A program made the position numbers and the translations under genes. From Planctomycetota bacterium (GTDB lineage Bacteria; Planctomycetota; Planctomycetia; Pirellulales; Thermoguttaceae): a stretch of DNA of 40,355 bases. Positions 15,947 through 23,154 of this stretch are shown here, in pieces. Every line of letters starts with the position of its first letter. The stretch's first letter is position 1. Location: positions 1 through 40,355 of the forward strand of contig JAHIKV010000147.1 of the NCBI GenBank assembly GCA_018897395.1, given 5' to 3'. A model generated the notes under the pieces. That model was not told the origin of the DNA. It did no database searches and worked only from the letters and a program-made list of their open reading frames with translations.

Positions 15947-16900
15947 ATGTCCATTCCCCGCCAAACGCTCTCTTTTCTCCAGCAGCGGTTCAAAGAGACG
16001 GGCATCCGCCCGCGAACCCGCCTCGGCCAGAACTTTCTCATCGACCTGAACCTGCTGGACGTGTTGGTCGAATCGGCCGCCGTCGAGCCGGACGACGTGG
16101 TGCTGGAAGTCGGCACGGGCACCGGCTCGTTGACCGCTCTGCTGGCCGGGCGGGCAGCGGCCGTGGTCACCGTCGAGGTCGATCACCGGATGTTCCAGTT
16201 GGCCGCCGAGCAGTTGCACCGCTTCGACAACGTGACGATGCTCCAGGTCGACGCGCTTAAGAACAAGAACCGGCTCAATCCGGCGGTGCTTGAAGCGGTC
16301 TACCAGCAACTGGCGAAAGGGGACAGGTCCGATTTGCCGCGGAGCGGCCCGAAGGGTGCTTTGCACAAATCGGACCTGTCCCCTTCCGGGCGGCGATTAA
16401 AACTCGTGGCCAACCTCCCTTTCAACGTCGCCACGCCGCTGATAAGCAATCTACTGGCCCTGGACGATCCGCCGCGGACGATGACCGTTACGATCCAAAA
16501 GGAGCTGGCCCAACGGATCACCGCTCGCCCGGGCAACAAGGATTTCAGTGCGCTGAGCGCGTGGATCCAGTCGCAGTGCCGGGTGGAGATACTCCGCATC
16601 CTGCCGTCGAAGGTCTTTTGGCCCCGGCCGAAGGTCTCGTCGGCATTCATCCAAATCACCCTCGACGACGAGCTGCGTCGGCGCATCCCCGACCGTGCGT
16701 TTTTCCACGATTTCGTCCGGGCGATGTTTATTCACCGCCGCAAGTTTCTCCGCTCCCAACTGCTCAACGCGGTAAAGGGCCGGCTCGGCAAGCCAGAGGT
16801 AGACGACGTACTGGCCCGATTGGACCTCGACGGCACGCTCCGCGCCGAACAACTCGACGTCGATACCTTGTTGGCGTTGTGCGAGGCGGTGCGGACTTGA
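15947..16900 (+). CDS. rsmA: 16S rRNA (A1518/A1519) dimethyltransferase with palindromic insert
   Basis: Protein of 317 residues. It dimethylates two adjacent adenosines in the 3' hairpin of 16S rRNA with S-adenosylmethionine. Conserved parts: RTRLGQNFLID near residue 24, the SAM loop LEVGTGTGSLT near 60, and NLPFNVATPLI (the NLPY-type catalytic motif). Between the SAM domain and NLPFNV an insertion of about 24 residues (roughly 124-147, KGDRSDLPRSGPKGALHKSD) is encoded by a palindromic repeat and is absent from normal homologues. The frame remains open and the motifs around it are intact, so the enzyme is probably functional with an extra surface loop. Confidence 0.92.
   Translation: MSIPRQTLSFLQQRFKETGIRPRTRLGQNFLIDLNLLDVLVESAAVEPDDVVLEVGTGTGSLTALLAGRAAAVVTVEVDHRMFQLAAEQLHRFDNVTMLQVDALKNKNRLNPAVLEAVYQQLAKGDRSDLPRSGPKGALHKSDLSPSGRRLKLVANLPFNVATPLISNLLALDDPPRTMTVTIQKELAQRITARPGNKDFSALSAWIQSQCRVEILRILPSKVFWPRPKVSSAFIQITLDDELRRRIPDRAFFHDFVRAMFIHRRKFLRSQLLNAVKGRLGKPEVDDVLARLDLDGTLRAEQLDVDTLLALCEAVRT
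16316..16386. repeat. GGGGACAGGTCCGATTTG palindrome inside rsmA
   Basis: Arms AGGGGACAGGTCCGATTTG and CAAATCGGACCTGTCCCCT enclose a core of about 33 bases. A copy in the opposite orientation lies at 10752-10830 inside another gene. Inserted in frame upstream of the NLPF motif codons. Confidence 0.92.
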
Positions 16901-16992
16901 TTGACGCTTTTCCATGGCCGGTGTATGATCCTGACACGTGGCGCTGCCGCTTGCGGCTTCGTATTGTCTGAGCAAACCGGAGAGAAATCGTC

Positions 16993-17220
16993 ATGCAATT
17001 CATCGAGATGTCGGGCAAGACGTTGCAGCGGGTGGTCAGCGACGACGAACTGCACCCGAACGAACTCGCCAAGCTGGGACTGACCGACGAAAGCGTCGTG
17101 CGCATAAACCGCCAGGGCGACATCGAAATGCGACGCCCGGACCGCTGGGACATTATCGGCGGCCTGCTGGGAGAGTTCGAGGAGCGGATCAAACGCGAGA
17201 CGGGACTGGATTGGTTGTAA
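16993..17220 (+). CDS. Small conserved hypothetical protein
   Basis: Protein of 75 residues starting MQFIEMSGKTLQRVVSDDEL and ending RIKRETGLDWL. GGAGAG lies about 10 bases before the ATG. It is acidic, soluble, and looks like a compact planctomycete-conserved protein. The central part (LGLTDESVVRINRQGDIEMR) might form a small beta domain. No function recognised. It follows rsmA by 92 bases on the same strand. Confidence 0.7.
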   Translation: MQFIEMSGKTLQRVVSDDELHPNELAKLGLTDESVVRINRQGDIEMRRPDRWDIIGGLLGEFEERIKRETGLDWL

Positions 17221-17297
17221 TTTGCGTCCCGTTGATCCGAAAACACCGACTGTTTCCATTACGGCGTCCAAGCCGCTTGCGGTTTCGCAGCAGCCCC

Positions 17298-19658
17298 TTA
17301 GAGTCCTCCGGCCAGCCCATCCATGCGGCGCTGCAGTTCCGCAACCGAAGCCGCTTCCTCCCGCCTGCCCTCACCCCAACCCTCTCCCAAAGGGAGAGGG
17401 AGCAAAGCGGTGTGCGCTCGACGGCTTAAGGAGGCCAACTCGACGTGCCGCGGGTCGGACGGATCGAAGCGCCCCAGCGGCAGGAAATCGAGCATTCCCG
17501 GCGTGCCGAATCCCTTGCCGCCGCGGACGCTGTGCGCAGAGACAAGCTCGCCCATCGGCGTGCTGTTGAGCATCGCGCAGAGGTAATGTGCTTCGTCGGA
17601 CCGGTCGCACGCCACCAGCACGCACGTCTCTTGAGGGACCGGCGGTCGCTTCCTGGACGACTCGACAACCGCCGCGTTGATCCGCCGGTCCATCCGGCGC
17701 CAGACGACCTTCACCGGGGCGACGGTGTACGGCCCGACGTTGTACATCGAATAGAACGGGCCGCGCCGTTGATAGCGTCGGTACGACGCCCGAGAGACAA
17801 GCAGGTCTCGGAAGCGTTCGAGATAGTCGAGCGTGCGCGGGTATCTCTCCCGCATCAACTTCTCGTCGATCCCCGATCGCCTGTCCGGGTCTTGGGCCAG
17901 CAGGATTCGGCAGCGCGGCTCGGTCCGATAGCGTGCGACGTCGCCCCACCGCAACAGCGGGTAGAGCAGGTCAGGCTCGATCGCCGCCTCGACCGTCTCG
18001 ATCCGGTGTTTTCCTTTCGCGGCAAGGTTGCGGATCAGCACGCCGTCGTCGGATTGGCCCAACACTTCGAGCCAGTAGACGCCGTTTGCCCCGCCGCTGT
18101 TGGCGCCGAGGTGGGCCGTGTAGGCGGCGCCGGATTGCGAAACCGCAAGCGGTTTACCACCGTTCTTCTCCAGCACCAGCCAGGGCGAAGTAGGCTTTGC
18201 CGGGTCGATCGGACGAGCCAGACATTCATCTTGATTAACTGGGCAATCAACTGGGCACTGAAGTGCCCAGCCCTCTCTCTTCTCTCCTCTCTTCTCTCTC
18301 CTCTCTTTCCATTTAACGTACGGCACCGGATACTGCGTGACGGCGCCCTTTTGCAGTACGATCGTGCTGGTCCGGTTGGCGGCGTCGTCGAAGGGACGCA
18401 GCGCCGTCATGTCGTCCACTCGCAACACTTTTAGCGGCGGTCCGTCCGGCCCCAAACGAAAGCGGCGGAAGCCGTCGCCCGCCCCGATTGTCTGAAACAC
18501 GGTCTGGGTGAGGACCATTCCCAGCCGTCCGTCGGTCTTCAGGTATTTGTCCGCCGCCGCGTAGAGCATCAGCATCGATAGGTCTTTTTTTCCGCCGCCG
18601 TGCCGGGCTTCGTTGCCGGAGAGCGAGAACAGGCCGTATCGTTCCCAGAGCGGCTTTGTCGCCCGGCGGTCTTCCTCCGACAGATTGTCCCAGGCGATCC
18701 AGGGCGGGTTGCCGACGACGAAATCGAACTGTTCGCCGCCGCCGCTCGGACCGTCGCTCTCGTCTAGGATCGAGTTGCGCAGGTACACGGGGATTTCCAC
18801 CCGCCCGGCGTCGGGCAGCAGATCGGCGACGGCCAGCAGAAAGTTCGCCCGCGCGGTTAGCACGGCCAATGGGTTCAGATCGAATCCGACGACCGGAAAA
18901 TTATGAATGATGAATGATGAATGATGATTGTTTGGGGCGTGCCGTAATTCATCATTCATCATTCTACGTTCATCATTTTTCCTCAGCCGCCGCAGCGCCA
19001 TTACCAGGAACGTGCCCGAGCCGCAGGCCGGATCGAGCAGCCTTGCGGCCGGATCGCCCGTGTAGCCGACCCGATCGAGAACATGCTGGGCGAGCCAGTC
19101 GGGCGTGTAATATTCGCCCAACTGATGACGCAGCGGCCGCGGAAAGAGGTTCTGGTAGAGCGGCTTGAACATATCGCACGGGCCGTCGGGCGAAGTTGCA
19201 TTGCTCGCCGAGCGTGCAATCTCCGCCCGTAGCCGCCCAATCCATCGACCGACCGACCGGCTCCGTACCGCGGCGCACCAAGAGAACGGATTGTCGGGCA
19301 GCAACTCGGCGTCCGCTCCGGGCGCGAACCGCTCGGCCACGCCTTCGACCAGCAGGGCATAGTAAGTTTGCAGCGCGAACAACAGCGCCGCCGGGTCGCC
19401 CGAGCCGGCCGAAACGCCGTATCGGGCGGCCAGCCGGTCGAGGCGCCGGGGCGGCTTTTCGGCGGCCCGCCCGGCCCAACGGCCAAACAGAATCTTCCAG
19501 CGGGAAAAAGCCGAGCGGCCGTCGGAACCAAGGGCATCGAACAGCGTGCAAACGCCCTCCCGCGCAAGCGCAGCGCGGGCGCCGAAACGGCGGAGCAACT
19601 CTTCAGGCGTCGGCGTCTTGTCGGCAGTTGCGATCGAACGTGCCTTCGGGCTATTCAT
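17298..19658 (-). CDS. Orphan N6-adenine DNA methyltransferase
   Basis: Protein of 786 residues. The SAM motif LLDPACGSGTFLVMAL (about residues 207-222) and the catalytic NPPW in FVVGNPPWIAWDN identify an N6-adenine methyltransferase of the large Eco57I/type IIG-like kind; GEYYTPDWLAQHVLDR precedes them. The C-terminal half would carry target recognition. No PD-(D/E)xK motif is clear at the N-terminus and no restriction gene lies next to it. The coding sequence contains in-frame repeat insertions: a heptamer array right after motif I (about 226-254), a CT-rich heptamer array with a GGGCACTGAAGTGCCC hairpin (about 449-476), a GCGAAACCGCAAGCGG palindrome (501-508) and a CCCTCTCCC palindrome near the C-terminus. 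Whether it is still active is uncertain. Confidence 0.83.
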   Translation of the reverse strand: MNSPKARSIATADKTPTPEELLRRFGARAALAREGVCTLFDALGSDGRSAFSRWKILFGRWAGRAAEKPPRRLDRLAARYGVSAGSGDPAALLFALQTYYALLVEGVAERFAPGADAELLPDNPFSWCAAVRSRSVGRWIGRLRAEIARSASNATSPDGPCDMFKPLYQNLFPRPLRHQLGEYYTPDWLAQHVLDRVGYTGDPAARLLDPACGSGTFLVMALRRLRKNDERRMMNDELRHAPNNHHSSFIIHNFPVVGFDLNPLAVLTARANFLLAVADLLPDAGRVEIPVYLRNSILDESDGPSGGGEQFDFVVGNPPWIAWDNLSEEDRRATKPLWERYGLFSLSGNEARHGGGKKDLSMLMLYAAADKYLKTDGRLGMVLTQTVFQTIGAGDGFRRFRLGPDGPPLKVLRVDDMTALRPFDDAANRTSTIVLQKGAVTQYPVPYVKWKERREKRGEKREGWALQCPVDCPVNQDECLARPIDPAKPTSPWLVLEKNGGKPLAVSQSGAAYTAHLGANSGGANGVYWLEVLGQSDDGVLIRNLAAKGKHRIETVEAAIEPDLLYPLLRWGDVARYRTEPRCRILLAQDPDRRSGIDEKLMRERYPRTLDYLERFRDLLVSRASYRRYQRRGPFYSMYNVGPYTVAPVKVVWRRMDRRINAAVVESSRKRPPVPQETCVLVACDRSDEAHYLCAMLNSTPMGELVSAHSVRGGKGFGTPGMLDFLPLGRFDPSDPRHVELASLSRRAHTALLPLPLGEGWGEGRREEAASVAELQRRMDGLAGGL
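17380..17400. repeat. CCCTCTCCC palindrome, first copy
   Basis: CCCTCTCCC-AAA-GGGAGAGGG inside the 3' end of the methyltransferase gene (read as LPLGEGWGEG on the minus strand). A second copy with loop TTC lies at 19704-19724, so the gene is bracketed by the two. Confidence 0.85.
18230..18312. repeat. CT-rich heptamer array plus hairpin inside a CDS
   Basis: A hairpin GGGCACTGAAGTGCCC at about 18253-18268 is followed by period-7 units CTCTCTT, CTCTCCT, CTCTTCT, CTCTCCT, CTCTTTC (about 18276-18310). It is read in frame on the minus strand as the charged stretch KERREKRGEKREG. Confidence 0.8.
18898..18982. repeat. Inverted AATGATG / ATTCATC heptamer array inside a CDS
   Basis: AATTATG and three AATGATG units, a GC-rich turn, then ATTCATC units. 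It is read in frame on the minus strand as the stretch NDERRMMNDEL...HHSSFIIHN, between SAM motif I and the VGFDLNP segment of the methyltransferase. Length (84-85 bases) fits twelve heptamers, i.e. 28 codons. Confidence 0.9.
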
Positions 19659-19703
19659 GGTTGCCCATTGTCGCCGCCGTGCCTGCCGTTGACAAGAAGC
19701 ATC

Positions 19704-19724
19704 CCTCTCCCTTCGGGAGAGGGG
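19704..19724. repeat. CCCTCTCCC palindrome, second copy
   Basis: CCCTCTCCC-TTC-GGGAGAGGG, 46 bases upstream of the methyltransferase start codon, matching the copy at 17380-17400 apart from the loop. Confidence 0.85.
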
Positions 19725-19886
19725 ATCGATTTCTCACCGTTTTCGGATAGCCTCTAAGACCCTACCCCCATGTACTTCTTCCTGCGAGAAGTTACAATTA
19801 CGACAATTCCATCGTGCTGCCGGTTGGGAGGGGAAGCGTTGACCCCGGGGCGTGCCGGAAGCTCTCAGACAATTTCTCTTTGTTCG

Positions 19887-22019
19887 ATGAGGCAGCAACG
19901 GGCTGGAGAGCCGCGGGGCATCTGGCCTTCGGAGACGCTTTTCGGCCGCTTCCGGCGGAGGGCAACGCTATCGGCGGGTTGCCTGGCGCTGGCGGCGGTC
20001 TTGACGGCGGCCCGAGGGTACGCCGATGTTGTTGTCTCGCGCGGCTTCGAGACGGTCGGCGACACCTGGTCGTTGGCGCAAGTTGCCGGCGGCGGTGTCC
20101 TCAACACCAGCACCGGCCCCGACGATTTCCCGGAAAACCAGCGGATTCTCAGCGGCTCCGGCTCTTGGCTGGTAGGCAACACCGTCTCGGTCCTCACTTT
20201 CTCGGAAGTGTCGCTTTCCGGCTGGAGCAACGTAGCGGTCGGGTATCGCGTCTCCTCGACCTCCATAAGCAGCGACGGCGGTAGTACGCCGGACGACTGC
20301 GTGGCGGCATACGTCGCCACGACCACTTACACCAACCAGGCGAGGCCGGTCTTCGGCACCAAGGCGGACATTGCTTTGTTCGGCTGCGGCGGCGGCGCTA
20401 TCTGGGGATTCGACAGCGGCGCGACGCCGGTGGTCAAAAACGCCGGAGGGGGCGGCGTGCTGCAGCCGGCCGGCGGAGGACTACGCACCGCCGACGGCTA
20501 CACCGATTTCTCGATCCGGGTTCTGGACGGCAAGCGTTCGCTGCAGTTGAAGCTCTACATCAGCAGCAGCGGAGCGGGCAATTTCTGGAACATCGACGAC
20601 GTGGTCCTGGAAGGCTCGCCCACCGTTAGCAACGACCGCTGGTGGGACGGCGACGGCGAGGGGACGGTCGGCGGCGGCAGCGGCGACTGGAACAACGCCA
20701 CCGCCACGAAGCGATGGGCTTCCGACCCGGCCGGCGACAGTTTCTCGGCCTGGAACGGCGCCAACGGCGACAACGCCTACTTCACCCAGTCCGGCGGAAC
20801 GGTGACGATCGGCTCGGGGACCACGGTCGCCGCCCGGAGCCTGACCTTCGCCGCCGACGGATACACGATCGCCGGGGGCGATTCCAAAGCCCGGCTGGCG
20901 CTTGCCAACGGCGGAAGCGGCGGACCGGGGGCAAACACCATCGAAGTCACCGACTCCGGCCACTCGGCCGCGATCGACGCCACGATCACGGGCAACCCCG
21001 GCGTCGGCCTGACGAAGACCGGGGCGGGAACGCTCGTGCTCGCTCGCGAAAACACCTACACCGGACGGACGGCCATCAACGCGGGCACGCTCTGCGTTGC
21101 GGCAGCCAACCGACTCGGCGCTCCGGGCACTGAAGTCTCCTTCGACGGCGGGACGCTACGATTCGCGGCGGCGGTCGACCTGCAAGACGCCCACCCGTTG
21201 ACGCTCCTCGCCGGCGGCGGAACCATCGACACGCAAAAATTCGATTGCTCGGCGCTGACGACCGCTTGGAGCGGCGCGGGCACGCTGACCAAACGCGGCG
21301 CCGGCGCGCTCAGCCTGCAAGGCGCGAACGACGCCTTCTCGGGCGAAGTCTACGTTCAAGAGGGAACTTTGCGACTGGGAAACAACGGGGTGCTCGACGG
21401 TTGCCCGACGATCGACCTCGGCGCCGACGCCGTGCTCGATCTGACCGCCGTCGCCGGGGGCTTTCGTTTCGGCGCGGCCGGAAGCCAAAAACTCCAAGGG
21501 TCGGGCAGCGTCCTCGGAGATCTGGCGATCGACCAACTCGGCGTCCACGACCTCGGCCACAGCCCCGGCGTCCAATGCGTCGAAGGCGATTACACGATGG
21601 ACGGCTCGCTGCAGATAGAAATCGGCGGGACAACGCCCGGCGCCGCCGCCGGATACGACCGGGTCCGGCTCTCGGGCGACGCGCACGACGTCTCGCTGAG
21701 CGGCACGCTCTCGGTGGCTTGGAGCGGCGTCGGCTGGGCGTCGCTGGGAGATGAGCTTTGGATCATCCGCAACGACACCGCCGGCACGCTTTTCGGCACG
21801 TTCCTCGGCCTCTCCGACGGAGAGCCGGTCGGCGTTTACGACGGCTTCTTGTGGCGGATCCACTACGGCGCCGACGGCGGGCTGCCCGGCGGCGGCAACG
21901 ACGTGCTGCTGACGGCGGCCGCGCCGGTGCCCGAACCCGGCGCCCTGAGCCTCCTATTGCTCGCCGGCGTCCCGTTGATTCTAAGAAAGTGTTTTGGAAT
22001 TGAATTTATCCGTATTTAG
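19887..22019 (+). CDS. PEP-CTERM protein with autotransporter-type beta repeats
   Basis: Protein of about 710 residues. ATG at 19887 places a long signal peptide (Arg-rich start, then LSAGCLALAAVLTAARGYAD). Two beta-strand repeats of the autotransporter-associated type are clear: GVGLTKTGAGTLVLARENTY with INAGTLCV, and GTLTKRGAGALSLQG with VQEGTLRLGNNG. The C-terminus has the PEP-CTERM sorting signal: VPEPGALSLLLLAGVPLIL followed by basic residues, so the protein is probably processed by an exosortase and displayed outside the cell. The final residues (CFGIEFIRI) and the TAG stop come from a hairpin repeat at 22014, so the very end is probably not native. Role: surface or matrix protein, substrate unknown. 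Confidence 0.87.
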   Translation: MRQQRAGEPRGIWPSETLFGRFRRRATLSAGCLALAAVLTAARGYADVVVSRGFETVGDTWSLAQVAGGGVLNTSTGPDDFPENQRILSGSGSWLVGNTVSVLTFSEVSLSGWSNVAVGYRVSSTSISSDGGSTPDDCVAAYVATTTYTNQARPVFGTKADIALFGCGGGAIWGFDSGATPVVKNAGGGGVLQPAGGGLRTADGYTDFSIRVLDGKRSLQLKLYISSSGAGNFWNIDDVVLEGSPTVSNDRWWDGDGEGTVGGGSGDWNNATATKRWASDPAGDSFSAWNGANGDNAYFTQSGGTVTIGSGTTVAARSLTFAADGYTIAGGDSKARLALANGGSGGPGANTIEVTDSGHSAAIDATITGNPGVGLTKTGAGTLVLARENTYTGRTAINAGTLCVAAANRLGAPGTEVSFDGGTLRFAAAVDLQDAHPLTLLAGGGTIDTQKFDCSALTTAWSGAGTLTKRGAGALSLQGANDAFSGEVYVQEGTLRLGNNGVLDGCPTIDLGADAVLDLTAVAGGFRFGAAGSQKLQGSGSVLGDLAIDQLGVHDLGHSPGVQCVEGDYTMDGSLQIEIGGTTPGAAAGYDRVRLSGDAHDVSLSGTLSVAWSGVGWASLGDELWIIRNDTAGTLFGTFLGLSDGEPVGVYDGFLWRIHYGADGGLPGGGNDVLLTAAAPVPEPGALSLLLLAGVPLILRKCFGIEFIRI

Positions 22020-22095
22020 CCCCGGGTGAATACACCCGGGGCATCCGGTATTTCGCGGTCAACCCGGCCCGCCGTGTATTCACGGCGGGCTAAAT
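22014..22095. repeat. 82-bp double-hairpin element, copy 1
   Basis: Two hairpins: CCCCGGGTG-AATA-CACCCGGGG and GCCCGCCGTG-TATT-CACGGCGGGC, framed by ATTTAGC and TAAAT ends. It is the reverse complement (with a few changes) of the copies at 23064, 36608 and 39927. The TAG of the PEP-CTERM gene lies in it. It could act as a bidirectional terminator. Confidence 0.93.
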
Positions 22096-22179
22096 GAATG
22101 ATTTCAAAACGCGTTCCAAAAGCCATCCGCGGGGCTTGCCATCCGCCGGCTTTGTGTTAGGCTTATCCTACGGATGTTT

Positions 22180-22254
22180 GGTGGCTGTAGCTCAGTTGGT
22201 TAGAGTGCCAGATTGTGGATCTGGAAGTCGTGGGTTCAAGTCCCATCAGCCACC
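22180..22254 (+). tRNA. tRNA-His (GTG anticodon)
   Basis: The cloverleaf is complete: acceptor GTGGCTG / CAGCCAC, D-arm with AGCTCAGTTGGTTAGAG, anticodon stem CCAGA / TCTGG with loop TTGTGGA (anticodon GTG), and T-arm GTGGGTTCAAGTCCCA. The extra G at 22180 pairs with C at 22254, the G-1:C73 identity element of tRNA-His. CCA is not encoded (the sequence continues CCT). The 3' end overlaps the stop of the convergent gene by nine bases. Confidence 0.96.
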
Positions 22255-23010
22255 CCTGACCGGGCTTTCCGCTTTTTTCCGGCCTTTCGGCAGGACGCCC
22301 CCCTCGGCGCCGACGATGCGCCAGCCGGACTTGCCGTCGGCGAGCTTGGGGCGCGACATCCGCACGGAGACGAAGAACGACTTCCGCTCGCCGTCTTCTT
22401 CGTAGGTGACGGCGTAAAGCTGTTCGACCTGATCGTCGTTGTCCGTGCGGCTTTGGCCGGCCGTGTCGTAGAACCGCACCTGTGACCTTGGACCCAGCGC
22501 CAGCAGGGCGCGCACCGTGGGACTGCTCACGTAGCCCTTCAACGCTTCCCGCGGCTGCGGGTTGTTGCGGTAGAAGTCCCAGAGCCGGTTGTCGAACGGT
22601 AGGCGGCGTTGCGGCGGCATGGTCAATTGGTGGGCCTTCTGCGGCTCGTCCTGGACGAGGTATCGGAACCACAGCGCGGAGAATTGCCGGGCCTCGTCGC
22701 GGACCTTCCAGCGGTAGACCAGCCACTCGGTCGGAGCGGCTACGGCGATCAGCAGCGAAATCGTCAGCCCGGCCATCGCCATTCCACGGCCGGTCAGCGT
22801 CGGGGAGTTTTTCTTGATCCGCCGCAGCGCCCAGCAGCTAAAGAAGAGTCCCAGCGCGGGTATTATCCAAAGCAACGGATCGATCAGCGCCAGCGGCGCC
22901 AGCAGTCCGAAGATCAGCCCCGCCACTGCTTGTGGCGCCAACGCCCGATACGCGGCATACTCGGCGTCTCGGGGATCGGTGATGTGAACTTCTGGTACGC
23001 TGGGACGCAT
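22246..23010 (-). CDS. Membrane protein with DUF4190-like N-terminus
   Basis: Protein of 254 residues. ATG at 23010 gives MRPSVPEVHITDPRDAEYAA; upstream sequence reaches into a hairpin element. Residues about 22-100 hold two helix pairs (AVAGLIFGLLAPLALIDPLL and GMAMAGLTISLLIAVAA) with the intervening short RRIKKN loop, like DUF4190 proteins. The C-terminal soluble part ends VSVRMSRPKLADGKSGWRIV and looks like a beta-rich lipid- or ligand-binding domain; function unknown. It converges with tRNA-His (stop overlaps the tRNA 3' end) and the pair sits between two inverted 82-bp elements. Confidence 0.75.
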   Translation of the reverse strand: MRPSVPEVHITDPRDAEYAAYRALAPQAVAGLIFGLLAPLALIDPLLWIIPALGLFFSCWALRRIKKNSPTLTGRGMAMAGLTISLLIAVAAPTEWLVYRWKVRDEARQFSALWFRYLVQDEPQKAHQLTMPPQRRLPFDNRLWDFYRNNPQPREALKGYVSSPTVRALLALGPRSQVRFYDTAGQSRTDNDDQVEQLYAVTYEEDGERKSFFVSVRMSRPKLADGKSGWRIVGAEGGVLPKGRKKAESPVRGG

Positions 23011-23063
23011 GGCCAACTCCCGGCAACCCGGTTGCCGCCTAAGAACGTGTTTTAAGATCATTC

Positions 23064-23145
23064 ATTTAGCCCGCCGCGAATACACGGCGGGCCGGATTGA
23101 CCGTAAAAAACCGCTTGCCCCGGGTGTATTCACCCGGGGCTAAAT
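23064..23145. repeat. 82-bp double-hairpin element, copy 2
   Basis: Same element as at 22014-22095 in inverted orientation: GCCCGCCGCG-AATA-CACGGCGGGC then CCCCGGGTG-TATT-CACCCGGGG. It ends 10 bases from the stop of the large protease gene and about 54 bases upstream of the preceding gene's start. Confidence 0.93.
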
Positions 23146-23154
23146 ACGGGTCCT

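Noticed and set aside
17298..19658. Restriction endonuclease fused or adjacent to the methyltransferase
   Set aside because: I could not find a convincing PD-(D/E)xK or HNH motif in the protein or a nuclease gene next to it.
19770..19886. Upstream start for the PEP-CTERM protein
   Set aside because: The first 39 residues would put a non-hydrophobic stretch before the signal peptide; the ATG at 19887 gives a normal layout.
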